Source: Streptomyces eurythermus (lineage in GTDB: Bacteria; Actinomycetota; Actinomycetes; Streptomycetales; Streptomycetaceae). From it: DNA of 64,000 nt. The notes beneath the pieces were generated by a model that saw nothing but the letters and a program-made list of their open reading frames with translations, was not told the DNA's origin and searched no databases. Shown here in pieces: positions 54,211-62,443 of the stretch. The position numbers and the translations under genes are program-made. How positions within the stretch are numbered: the first letter of the stretch is position 1; the number at the start of each line of letters is the position of its first letter. Location of the stretch: assembly GCF_014649115.1 (NCBI RefSeq), contig NZ_BMSK01000005.1, forward strand, positions 62,001 through 126,000, read 5' to 3'.

Positions 54211-55554
54211 TTACTTCAGCACGCCCGCGCCGGTGGTGCCCGCCAGTTCCGCCGGCAGGTTCTCCGCCGAGGTCTGCAGGCCCGCGGTGAGCGCCGGGGT
54301 CCAGTTCACGGTCGTCCTGATCTTCTTGGAGCTCGCGGCGTTGTACGCGGCGACCAGGTCGGTGACCGTGCCGTTGACCAGGTTGCCGCTGCCCGCGACC
54401 GAGCCGGTGCCGTCGCCGCTGAGCAGCTTGGCGACCTTGCCGCCGCTCGGCACCGTCCAGTAGTTGGCCTGCGCGACGACCTGGGCCCCGGCGCGGGAGT
54501 TGATGCTGTACTGGGGCGCGTAGCCGTTGACGGTCGTCGTGTCGTACACGTTGTTGTAGAGGTGGATCCGGCCGAGGCGGGCCAGCGGGGCCCGCTGCAC
54601 GATGCCCTTCCACACGTTGTGGTGAATCGTCACGCGCAGCTTGCCGGTGCTGTCCTTGTCGCTGGAGCCGATCAGCATCGTCTTGTCGTGGTCGGTGAAC
54701 CGGTTGCGCTCGACGGTCACCAGGTCGGAGCCCTTGGTGATGTCCAGGGCCCCGTCGTGGATCTGGTACTCGCGGCCGAAGTACTTCGGGTTGGCCTTGT
54801 CGAAGTGGGGGGCGTCGGTGAACGTGTTGTGGTCCGCCCAGACGTGGGTCGCGCCGCGCAGGGTGACCGAGTCGTAGTTCGAGTTCCAGTTGCCGTCGTC
54901 GCCGTCGGTCGGGTCCCACTGCGGGAAGCAGTCCTCGGTGGCGGAGAAGGCCAGATTGCGGACGATGACGTTGTCCACGTTCTGGATCTGGAGCATGCCG
55001 CCGGTGATCCCGGCGCCGGTGCCGGGCACGCCCACGATCGTGGTGTTGGCCGGCACCTTGAAGACGACGGTCTTCGCCTGCTTGTCCTGGGCGGCGGCGC
55101 GGGCCTTCTCCTGGGTGCCCGAGGGCAGCTTGGAGCGGCCGTAGACGGCCGGGTCGTAGGCCTTGAGGTAGGCGGACAGCGAGTAGCCGGTGCCGGCCGC
55201 GTAGTCGGCGCAGGTCAGCTTTCTGCCGCTGTCGTCGGTGTTCGCGTCGATCGTGCCCTTGACCTTGATGATGCGGGGCGTGGTGTCCGAGGCCGAGCCG
55301 AGCGCCTTCACGAGCTGGGCGCGGGTGGAGACGGTGAAGGTGTGCGCGGAGTCGGCCTTCGCTCCGCCGGTGGTCCCCGTGCCGGAGGCGGCCCAGCCGT
55401 CCTTGGCGGCGAGGGTCTGGTGGTACAGGTCGACGCCGTCGGCGTTCGCGTTCAGCACGAACACCCCGGCGCCCACGCCCGCGGCCACGACGGCGGCGGA
55501 CACGGCGAACAGGCGCCGCTTGCGGAGGGACCGGCGGTGGGAGGGAGCTGCCAC
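54211..55554 (-). CDS. Secreted pectate lyase (polysaccharide lyase family 1)
   Basis: The GTG at 55554 gives 447 aa with a signal peptide (KRRLFAVSAAVVAAGVGAGV, cut near 38). The PL1 beta-helix has IIKVKGTIDANT, VIVRNLAFSATEDCFPQWDP, WADHNTFTDAPHF (calcium/catalytic) and TIHHNVWKGIVQRAPLARLG, with the catalytic Arg. It cleaves polygalacturonate by beta-elimination outside the cell. A single gene with no pectin-uptake genes nearby. Its ribosome site is weak (AAGGAC). Confidence 0.94.
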   Translation of the reverse strand: MAAPSHRRSLRKRRLFAVSAAVVAAGVGAGVFVLNANADGVDLYHQTLAAKDGWAASGTGTTGGAKADSAHTFTVSTRAQLVKALGSASDTTPRIIKVKGTIDANTDDSGRKLTCADYAAGTGYSLSAYLKAYDPAVYGRSKLPSGTQEKARAAAQDKQAKTVVFKVPANTTIVGVPGTGAGITGGMLQIQNVDNVIVRNLAFSATEDCFPQWDPTDGDDGNWNSNYDSVTLRGATHVWADHNTFTDAPHFDKANPKYFGREYQIHDGALDITKGSDLVTVERNRFTDHDKTMLIGSSDKDSTGKLRVTIHHNVWKGIVQRAPLARLGRIHLYNNVYDTTTVNGYAPQYSINSRAGAQVVAQANYWTVPSGGKVAKLLSGDGTGSVAGSGNLVNGTVTDLVAAYNAASSKKIRTTVNWTPALTAGLQTSAENLPAELAGTTGAGVLK

Positions 55555-55699
55555 GGAGGAGTCCTTAGGGTCTGTCGTACATGCCTTACGACTCCTCAGT
55601 GACCGCCCGGCGCCGGGAGGTTGCCGCCGGCGCGGGAAATTTCCCCGGAGCCCGGTCAGGTGTCGCGCCCCGGGCCCGGCAGGCCGGAGAATCGTCCTC

Positions 55700-56404
55700 G
55701 TGGACATCCCCGAACCCCATCGCCGGCTCCTCGCGGACGCCGCCTCGGCGGGCGCCCCGTACGGTCTGGTGCTGGCCGGCGGCTACGCCCTCCAGGCGCA
55801 CGGTCTGCTGAGCCGCCCGCACGCCGATGTCGACCTGGCCACCGAGAGTGCCGAGCCCATGGAGCGGATCGCCGCCGCCGTCGGCGCGGCCCTTCGGGAG
55901 CGGGGATGGCGGGTGACGGCCGGCGCGGTCACCGCGCTGACCGCGCGGCTGACGGTGACCGACCCGCCCACCGGGGAGCCGTGCGCGCTGACGCTGCACA
56001 AGGAGACGTTCTGGCAGCCGCCGGAGCCGACCGGTCACGGCCCGGCGCTCTGCCTCGCGGACGCCGTCGGCACGAAGATCCGGGCGCTGTACGACCGGGG
56101 CGCGGCCGTCGACCTGGTCGACGCCCGCGCCTGCGCGGACCGGTTCTCGCTGCCGGACCTGGAGGAACTGGGCCGCAGGCACGCCCACGACCCGTTCGAC
56201 CTGCCCACCCTCCAGTCGCGGCTGACGGGCACGGACTTCTACGCCGACCGGGACTTCCTCCGGTACGGCCTGGCCGAGGACGACGTCGCCGCCCTGCGCG
56301 CCTGGGCGCAAGCCTGGTCCGACGACATCGCCGAACGGCTGCTGGAGGACGGCGCGTCCCCGGACGCGCCGTCCGACGAGCCGTCCGACGAGCAGGGCGG
56401 CTGA
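55700..56404 (+). CDS. Nucleotidyltransferase-fold protein (AbiEii-like)
   Basis: This 234-aa protein has the nucleotidyltransferase signature YGLVLAGGYALQAHG then RPHADVDLATES, with a DVD pair for metal. A helical C-terminal region includes LADAVGTKIRALYDRGAAVD and ends in an acidic tail (DAPSDEPSDEQGG). AbiEii-type toxins share this fold, but no antitoxin gene (AbiEi) is adjacent, so an orphan enzyme is more likely. It starts at a GTG and is divergent from the lyase. Confidence 0.82.
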   Translation: MDIPEPHRRLLADAASAGAPYGLVLAGGYALQAHGLLSRPHADVDLATESAEPMERIAAAVGAALRERGWRVTAGAVTALTARLTVTDPPTGEPCALTLHKETFWQPPEPTGHGPALCLADAVGTKIRALYDRGAAVDLVDARACADRFSLPDLEELGRRHAHDPFDLPTLQSRLTGTDFYADRDFLRYGLAEDDVAALRAWAQAWSDDIAERLLEDGASPDAPSDEPSDEQGG

Positions 56405-56421
56405 GCCCCGTCGGGGATCGC

Positions 56422-58185
56422 TTACTTGGGCTGCGGCTTGCGGATGTCCAGGTGCAGCTCGCGCAGGCGGGACTCCTCCAGCTCGGTCGGGGCGCCCATC
56501 ATCAGGTCCTGGGCGTTGCCGTTGAGCGGGAAGGCGATCGTCTCGCGGATGTTGGGCTCGTCCGCGAGGAGCATGACGATGCGGTCCACGCCCGGGGCGA
56601 TGCCGCCGTGCGGCGGGGCGCCGAAGCGGAACGCGCGGAGCATGCCCGCGAACTCCCGCTCGGTGGTCTCGCGGTCGTAGCCCGCGATCTCGAACGCCTT
56701 GAGCATGATGTCCGGCTCGTGGTTCCGGATCGCGCCCGAGGACAGCTCCACGCCGTTGCAGACGATGTCGTACTGCCAGGCCAGGATGTCCAGCGGGTCC
56801 TGCGTCTCCAGCGCCTCCATGCCGCCCTGCGGCATCGAGAACGGGTTGTGCGAGAAGTCGATCTTCCCGGTGTCCTCGTCCTTCTCGAACATCGGGAAGT
56901 CGACGATCCAGCAGAACCGGAAGACGTTCTCCTCGAAGTGGCCGGCGCGCTTGGCGGCCTCGACGCGGACCGCGCCCATGATCTTGGAGACCTCGTCGAA
57001 CTCGCCTGCGCCGAAGAAGACGGCGTGGCCGGGGGCCAGCGACAGGCGCTTGGTCAGCTCGGCGACGTTCTCCTCGGTGAGGAACTTCGCGATCGGGCCG
57101 GACAGCGTGCCGTCCTCGCCGACCCGGACCCAGGCCAGGCCCTTGGCGCCCAGCGACACGGCGAAGTCGCCGAGCTGGTCGAAGAACTTGCGCGGCTGGT
57201 CCTGGACGGCCGGCACGGGCAGGGCCCGCACGTGCTTGCCGGCGAACGCCTTGAACTCCGAGCCCTCGAAGACGTCGGTGATGTCCACCAGCTCCAGCTT
57301 GGCGCGCAGGTCCGGCTTGTCGGAGCCGTACTTGAGCATCGCCTCGCGGAACGGGATCCGCGGGAACGGGGAGGTGACGTGACGGCCGCCGCCGAACTCC
57401 TCGAACAGCTCGGTCATCAGCTGCTCGATGGGCCGGAAGACGTCCTCCTGCTCGACGAAGCTCATCTCGACGTCGAGCTGGTAGAACTCGCCCGGCGAGC
57501 GGTCGGCGCGGGCGTCCTCGTCGCGGAAGCAGGGTGCGATCTGGAAGTAGCGGTCGAAGCCGGAGATCATCAGCAGCTGCTTGAACTGCTGCGGGGCCTG
57601 CGGCAGGGCGTAGAACCTGCCCGGGTGCAGCCGGGAGGGGACCACGAAGTCACGGGCGCCCTCGGGGGAGGTCGCCGTCAGGATCGGGGTGGCCATCTCG
57701 TTGAAGCCGAGCGCCGTCATCTTCTGGCGGATGGCGCCGATGACCGCCGTACGCAGCATGATGTTGCGGTGCATGCGCTCGCGGCGCAGGTCGAGGAAGC
57801 GGTACTCCAGGCGCCGCTCCTCGTTGACCCCGTCCTCGGCGTTGATCGTGAAGGGCAGCGGCTGGGCCGCGCCGAGCAGCTCGACCTCGGCGACCTCGAC
57901 CTCGATCTCACCCGTGGGCAGGTCGGGGTTCACGTTCTCGGTTCCACGTGAGACAACGCGGCCGTCGACGCGGACCGTGGACTCCTTGGAGATCCTGTCC
58001 AGGGCCTCGTACGCCGGGGTGCCGGGGCGGGCGACCAGCTGCGTGATGCCGTAGTGGTCGCGCAGATCGATGAAGAGGATGCCGCCCAGGTCGCGCCGAT
58101 TGTGCAGCCAGCCACTCAGCCGGACGTCGGTGCCGACGTCAGAGGCGCGGAGCTGGCCGCAGGTGTGGGACCTGTACCGATGCAT
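56422..58185 (-). CDS. aspS: Aspartyl-tRNA synthetase
   Basis: This 587-aa bacterial-type AspRS has the N-terminal OB fold ([20 protein letters not shown]), class II motif 2 ([20 protein letters not shown]), the GAD insertion and motif 3 ([20 protein letters not shown]). It charges tRNA-Asp. Actinobacterial forms are often non-discriminating and also feed the GatCAB route to Asn-tRNA; that is family knowledge, not read here. Confidence 0.97.
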   Translation of the reverse strand: MHRYRSHTCGQLRASDVGTDVRLSGWLHNRRDLGGILFIDLRDHYGITQLVARPGTPAYEALDRISKESTVRVDGRVVSRGTENVNPDLPTGEIEVEVAEVELLGAAQPLPFTINAEDGVNEERRLEYRFLDLRRERMHRNIMLRTAVIGAIRQKMTALGFNEMATPILTATSPEGARDFVVPSRLHPGRFYALPQAPQQFKQLLMISGFDRYFQIAPCFRDEDARADRSPGEFYQLDVEMSFVEQEDVFRPIEQLMTELFEEFGGGRHVTSPFPRIPFREAMLKYGSDKPDLRAKLELVDITDVFEGSEFKAFAGKHVRALPVPAVQDQPRKFFDQLGDFAVSLGAKGLAWVRVGEDGTLSGPIAKFLTEENVAELTKRLSLAPGHAVFFGAGEFDEVSKIMGAVRVEAAKRAGHFEENVFRFCWIVDFPMFEKDEDTGKIDFSHNPFSMPQGGMEALETQDPLDILAWQYDIVCNGVELSSGAIRNHEPDIMLKAFEIAGYDRETTEREFAGMLRAFRFGAPPHGGIAPGVDRIVMLLADEPNIRETIAFPLNGNAQDLMMGAPTELEESRLRELHLDIRKPQPK

Positions 58186-58338
58186 CGTCGTTCATCCAGT
58201 CTGTGCGGATCGGGTGTCGCCAGGCGGGTACGGCCTAGGCCATCCCAAGGGTACCGGGCACCCCAAGAACGGCTCCCCACGATTACCGTCCGCCCGCCTA
58301 GGTGGCACCTATCAGTCGTCTCTCCATAAAGTGGGACA

Positions 58339-60516
58339 ATGCGCACAGGCGAGCCCCTGCCGTCCGTCGGGGAGGTCCTCGCCGCCCTCGCGACCGGACT
58401 GTGGCACTGGGACACGGCCGCCGGCCTGGTCACCCTGGACGCGGAGGCGGCGCGGCTGCTCGGGCTGCCCGCGCGGCCGGTCACCCTCACCGAGGCCCAG
58501 ACCCGGGCCCGGCTGCACCCCGTCGACTGGAACGAGGTCGCCGGGGTGGTGCGGCTGGCCGCCGCCGAGGGCACCCTCGCCGAGGTCCGCATCCGGGTCA
58601 TGGACGCCGACGGCCGCATCCTGCGGGTCGTCCGCAGCCGGTCCAAGCCGTCCTTCGACCCCGAGCGGCGCACCTACGAACTGATCGGCACCCTGCAGGA
58701 GGTGACCGAGCCCGCCCCGGGCACGCCCGCGGCCCGCAGCGCGGTCACCGGCGACTGGCGGCGCTCCCGGGAGGCGTTCCTGCTGGACGCGGGCCGGGCG
58801 CTGGCGGAGGCGCGGTCCACGGCCGAGGTGCTGCGGGTGGCGGGGGGCCTGTCGATGCCGGGTTTCTCCCCGGACGGGCTCGTGGTCTACGGCGTGGAGG
58901 GCGACCGGCTGACGATCACCGGCCAGCACGGACACCAGCCCGGCGACATGGGCCCCTTCTCCCACATGCCGCTGGACACCGACTACCCGGCCGCCGAGGT
59001 GGTCCGCACCGGGCGGGCCGTCTATCTGTCCTCCCCGGAGGAGTACCGGGACCGCTACCCGGCCACCTGGCCGCTCGCCCGGCGCTTCGGCCGGCACTCG
59101 TGGGCGTTCCTGCCGCTGACGGCCGCCGGGCGCACGATGGGCGCCTGGATGGCCGCGTTCACCTACCCGGTGGCGTTCACGCCCGACGAGCGCGCGGTGC
59201 TGACCACGGTCGCCCGGATGCTCGCCCAGGCCCTGTCCCGGGCCGGCGCCGCGGAGTCGGAGCGCGAGCTGACGGAGGGCCTGCAACGCTCCATGCTGCC
59301 GTCGCTGGGACCGGAGATCCCGGGGATGCGGATCGCCGCCCGGTACATCCCGACCGGCGGCGGACTCCAGGTCGGCGGCGACTGGTACGACATGATCCCG
59401 CTGCCCTCCGGCCGCTTCGCGCTGGTCATCGGGGACGTCCAGGGCCATGACGTGCGCGCGGCCGGGATCATGGGCCAGCTGCGGATCGCGCTGCGCGCCT
59501 ACGCCGCCGAGGGGCACCGGCCGGACGCCGTCCTCTCCCGCGCCTCCCGCTTCCTGCACGGGGTCACCGACGGCTCCGGGCCGGACGCCCTGGCCGACCC
59601 CCGGTTCGCGACCTGCCTGTACGTGGAGGCCGACCCGGCGACCGGCATGCTGGAGGTCGCCCGCGCCGGGCACCCGGACCCGGTGATCCGGATGGCGGAC
59701 GGCACGGTGATGATGCGGCCGACGGCGGGCGGGCTGCCGCTGGGCGTCGACCCGGACGCCGACTACCCGACGACCCGGTTCACCCTGGAACCCGACGAGA
59801 CACTGATGCTGTGCACCGACGGTCTGATCGAGACCGGCGGGCACGACCTGGAGAGCGGCTGGCGCAGGCTGCGGTTGCCGCTGGAGGACCACCGGGCGGG
59901 CGAGTACCGCCAGGAGGATCTGGAGGCGCTGGCCGACGCCCTGGTGCAGGCGGTGCACGGGCCGTCCTCGCACCACACCACCGGCCCGCTGGCCGACCGC
60001 CGCGAGGACGACATCGCGCTGGTGCTGCTGTGCCGGCCGGCCGCGGCCTGCGGGCGCGACGGCACCGTCGCGGCCGGTCCCCCGGTGCGGCGCACCCTGC
60101 TGTCGGTGGCGCAGGACGAGCCGGACCGGATCGCCGAGGCCCGCCAGCACCTGCGCGAGCTGCTGCACGACTGGGCCTCGCCCGAGCAGGTCGACTCGGC
60201 GGTGCTGCTGGTCTCCGAGATGGTCACCAACGTGCTGGTGCACACCGACGCCGACGCCCTGCTGCTCGCCGAGGTGCTGTGCGGGGAGCGCGGGCGGCGG
60301 CTGCGGGTGGAGGTCTTCGACACCGGCGACGACCTCCCGCACAAGCGCCGCCCCGGCGAACTGGCCTCCTCCGGCCGCGGCCTGATGCTGATCGAACTCC
60401 TCGCGGACACATGGGGGGTGGCCCCCCGCGGCGAGGGCAAGAGCATCTGGTTCGAACTGAGGGAACGGACGGGCGCGGGAGCCCCCGGGACCACACCGGG
60501 GTCGTACGTCCCGTAG
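58339..60516 (+). CDS. Multi-domain SpoIIE phosphatase with PAS, GAF and HATPase domains
   Basis: This 725-aa protein has a PAS-like domain (about 10-130), a GAF domain (about 150-300; GFSPDGLVVYGVEGDRLTIT), a PP2C/SpoIIE domain (about 315-560; RYIPTGGGLQVGGDWYDMIP; VIGDVQGHDVRAAGIMGQL) and a C-terminal anti-sigma-type ATPase (about 590-715; VLLVSEMVTNVLVHTDADAL; SSGRGLMLIELLADTWGV). It could both phosphorylate and dephosphorylate an anti-anti-sigma partner in response to a ligand. It is cytoplasmic, and divergent from aspS. Confidence 0.94.
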   Translation: MRTGEPLPSVGEVLAALATGLWHWDTAAGLVTLDAEAARLLGLPARPVTLTEAQTRARLHPVDWNEVAGVVRLAAAEGTLAEVRIRVMDADGRILRVVRSRSKPSFDPERRTYELIGTLQEVTEPAPGTPAARSAVTGDWRRSREAFLLDAGRALAEARSTAEVLRVAGGLSMPGFSPDGLVVYGVEGDRLTITGQHGHQPGDMGPFSHMPLDTDYPAAEVVRTGRAVYLSSPEEYRDRYPATWPLARRFGRHSWAFLPLTAAGRTMGAWMAAFTYPVAFTPDERAVLTTVARMLAQALSRAGAAESERELTEGLQRSMLPSLGPEIPGMRIAARYIPTGGGLQVGGDWYDMIPLPSGRFALVIGDVQGHDVRAAGIMGQLRIALRAYAAEGHRPDAVLSRASRFLHGVTDGSGPDALADPRFATCLYVEADPATGMLEVARAGHPDPVIRMADGTVMMRPTAGGLPLGVDPDADYPTTRFTLEPDETLMLCTDGLIETGGHDLESGWRRLRLPLEDHRAGEYRQEDLEALADALVQAVHGPSSHHTTGPLADRREDDIALVLLCRPAAACGRDGTVAAGPPVRRTLLSVAQDEPDRIAEARQHLRELLHDWASPEQVDSAVLLVSEMVTNVLVHTDADALLLAEVLCGERGRRLRVEVFDTGDDLPHKRRPGELASSGRGLMLIELLADTWGVAPRGEGKSIWFELRERTGAGAPGTTPGSYVP

Positions 60517-60526
60517 CCACGCCGGC

Positions 60527-60557
60527 GTCCGGACGGGCCGGGTGCGCCCGTCCGGAC
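60527..60557. terminator. Hairpin terminator between the phosphatase and pirin genes
   Basis: GTCCGGACGGGC (60527-60538) pairs perfectly with GCCCGTCCGGAC (60546-60557) across a 7-nt loop, between convergent genes. Confidence 0.82.
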
Positions 60558-60568
60558 TCCGGGAGGGA

Positions 60569-61540
60569 TCAGATGCCGCCCTCGGTCATGCCGTGTACCG
60601 CCGGGATCCGCCCGAACCGGCCCTTCTTGAAGTCCTCGAAGGCCTGCACCAGTTCGTCCCTGGTGTTCATGACGAACGGGCCGTAGTGGGCCATCGGCTC
60701 CCGGATGGGCTTGCCGCCGAGGAGGACGACCTCCAGGTCGGGGGTGTGCGCGTCCTGCTTCTCGTCCGCGCGGACGGTCAGCGCGGAGCCGGCGCCGAAG
60801 ACGGCGGTCTGGCCCAGGCGGACCGGCCGCCGCTCCGCACCGACCGAGCCCTTGCCCGCCAGCACGTAGGCGAGGCCGTTGAAGTCCTCCCGCCACGGCA
60901 GGGTGATCTCCGCACCCGGCGCCAGCGTCGCGTGGATCATCGTGATCGGCGTGTGGGTGACGCCGGGGCCCTGGTGGCCGTCCAGCTCGCCGGCGATGAC
61001 GCGCAGCAGGGCGCCGCCGTCGGGGGTGGTGAGCAGCTGGACGGTGCCGCCGCGGATGTCCTGGTAGCGCGGGGCCATCATCTTGTCCTTGGCGGGGAGG
61101 TTCACCCACAGCTGGAGGCCGTGGAAGAGACCGCCGGACACGACCAGGGACTCCGGCGGGGCCTCGATGTGCAGCAGGCCGGAGCCGGCCGTCATCCACT
61201 GGGTGTCGCCGTTGGTGATGGTGCCCCCGCCGCCGTGCGAGTCCTGGTGGTCGAAGACGCCGTCGATGATGTAGGTGACGGTCTCGAAGCCGCGGTGCGG
61301 GTGCCAGGGGGTGCCCTTGGGCTCGCCCGGCGCGTACTCCACCTCCCCCATCTGGTCCATCATGATGAACGGGTCGAGGTGGCGGTAGTTGATCCCCGCG
61401 AACGCCCGGCGCACCGGGAATCCCTCACCCTCGAAGCCGCTCGGGGCGGTCGTGACGGTGAGCACGGGACGTGCCACGGCATCGGCGGGAGCGGTCACAC
61501 GGGGCAGCGTCAACGGGTTCTCGACGGTCACTGCGGGCAT
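60569..61540 (-). CDS. Pirin family protein
   Basis: This 323-aa bicupin has the pirin motif GINYRHLDPFIMMDQMGEVE and the metal-binding His cluster WHPHRGFETVTYIIDG, plus TAGSGLLHIEAPPE. Bacterial pirins include quercetin dioxygenases and metabolic regulators; the function of this one is unknown. The C-terminal half has the usual FVMNTRDELVQAFEDFKKGR. The downstream hairpin is shared with the phosphatase gene. Confidence 0.93.
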   Translation of the reverse strand: MPAVTVENPLTLPRVTAPADAVARPVLTVTTAPSGFEGEGFPVRRAFAGINYRHLDPFIMMDQMGEVEYAPGEPKGTPWHPHRGFETVTYIIDGVFDHQDSHGGGGTITNGDTQWMTAGSGLLHIEAPPESLVVSGGLFHGLQLWVNLPAKDKMMAPRYQDIRGGTVQLLTTPDGGALLRVIAGELDGHQGPGVTHTPITMIHATLAPGAEITLPWREDFNGLAYVLAGKGSVGAERRPVRLGQTAVFGAGSALTVRADEKQDAHTPDLEVVLLGGKPIREPMAHYGPFVMNTRDELVQAFEDFKKGRFGRIPAVHGMTEGGI

Positions 61541-61607
61541 GGCGGGTACCTCCTTGGTACGCCCACTTTAGTTGAGCGTTGAACTTCTTGCCACCCACAA
61601 CAGAAGA

Positions 61608-61633
61608 GGCCCGGAGGGAATTCCCTCCGGGCC
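61608..61633. terminator. Perfect 26-bp palindrome terminator after the SseB-like gene
   Basis: GGCCCGGAGGGAA (61608-61620) is followed directly by its exact complement (61621-61633). It lies 18 nt past the SseB-like stop and before the pirin promoter region. A-rich sequence on the left supplies a T run in the minus direction. Confidence 0.88.
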
Positions 61634-61650
61634 CCCGTCCGGGTGCCGGC

Positions 61651-62130
61651 TCAGCCGCCGCCGTACATGCGCCGCATCGCGAAGTCGACCATCTGCTCGA
61701 CCGCCTTCGCGTCGAACACGATCCGGTGCTCGCCCTCCATGTCCAGGACGAAGCCGTAGCCGGTGGGCAGCAGGTCGATCACCTCGGCGCCGGTGATGAC
61801 GAAGTACTTGGACTCCTTGCCCGCGTACCGGCGCAGCTCCTTCAGAGAGGTGAACATCGGGATCACCGGCTGCTGGGTGTTGTGCAGCGCGAGGAAGCCC
61901 GGGGTGTCGCCGCGCGGGCAGTACACCTTGGAGGTGGCGAAGATCTGCTGGAAGTCCTCGGCGGCCATCTGCCCGGTGGTGAAGGCGCGCACCGCGTCCG
62001 CGAGCGAGGGCGGGGACGGCTCCGGATAGAGCGGCGGCTGCTGGCCGTACCCGCCGACACCGCCCGGCATCTGCTGCTGCGGCGGGGCGTACTGCTGCTG
62101 AGCGCCCACGTTCTGGTCGTAGCCGTACAT
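61651..62130 (-). CDS. SseB-like domain protein
   Basis: This 159-aa protein has a Gln/Pro/Tyr-rich N-terminal tail (MYGYDQNVGAQQQYAPPQQQ) and an SseB-type alpha/beta domain (FATSKVYCPRGDTPGFLALH; VIPMFTSLKELRRYAGKESK; LPTGYGFVLDMEGEHRIVFD). Related domains occur in type VII secretion-linked and enhanced-serine proteins, but function is unknown. TACGCT 7 nt before the ATG suggests a leaderless mRNA; a GTG ten codons earlier is an alternative. Confidence 0.78.
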   Translation of the reverse strand: MYGYDQNVGAQQQYAPPQQQMPGGVGGYGQQPPLYPEPSPPSLADAVRAFTTGQMAAEDFQQIFATSKVYCPRGDTPGFLALHNTQQPVIPMFTSLKELRRYAGKESKYFVITGAEVIDLLPTGYGFVLDMEGEHRIVFDAKAVEQMVDFAMRRMYGGG

Positions 62131-62443
62131 GGGCAGAAGCGTACCGAGCCGGCCCGTCACCCGGATGGGCTACGGCACAGGAATTCCGCGCGCCGGCCGG
62201 GGAGGACCGACGGCACCGGCCCCCACCCGAACGGCGGGGCGCGCGAGGGTGTTCACGGGGCGCTCGGGGGGCATGCACCTGGCATGTACAAGGCGCCCGC
62301 AGCGCTACTTGAGACGCGTCACAGATGCCCGGATCGGGGTTGCGTCTTATTACCGGCGGGTAGCATCATCGTAGCTACTTGTTGGTACGTGAACTAGGTG
62401 CGAGGAGTCAGTGCCTCGCCGATCCCTCTACGGAGCCGTCGCC
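62131..62443. other. 313-bp divergent intergenic region
   Basis: The left part has the candidate leaderless promoter of the SseB-like gene. The right part is more AT-rich (62335-62400) and contains TACC-GGCG-GGTA and GTAGC-N9-GCTAC inverted motifs before the acyl-CoA dehydrogenase gene. No small gene was found. Confidence 0.55.
62351..62362. promoter_or_regulatory. TACC-GGCG-GGTA inverted repeat before the acyl-CoA dehydrogenase
   Basis: Perfect 4-bp arms lie in an AT-rich stretch about 50-90 bp before the start codon, where a TetR-type fatty-acid regulator would bind. A second imperfect repeat (GTAGC/GCTAC) overlaps it on the right. Confidence 0.4.

Noticed and set aside
55700..56404. AbiE-type toxin-antitoxin system
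   Set aside because: The nucleotidyltransferase fold fits, but no AbiEi-like antitoxin is adjacent; the neighbours are a pectate lyase and aspS.
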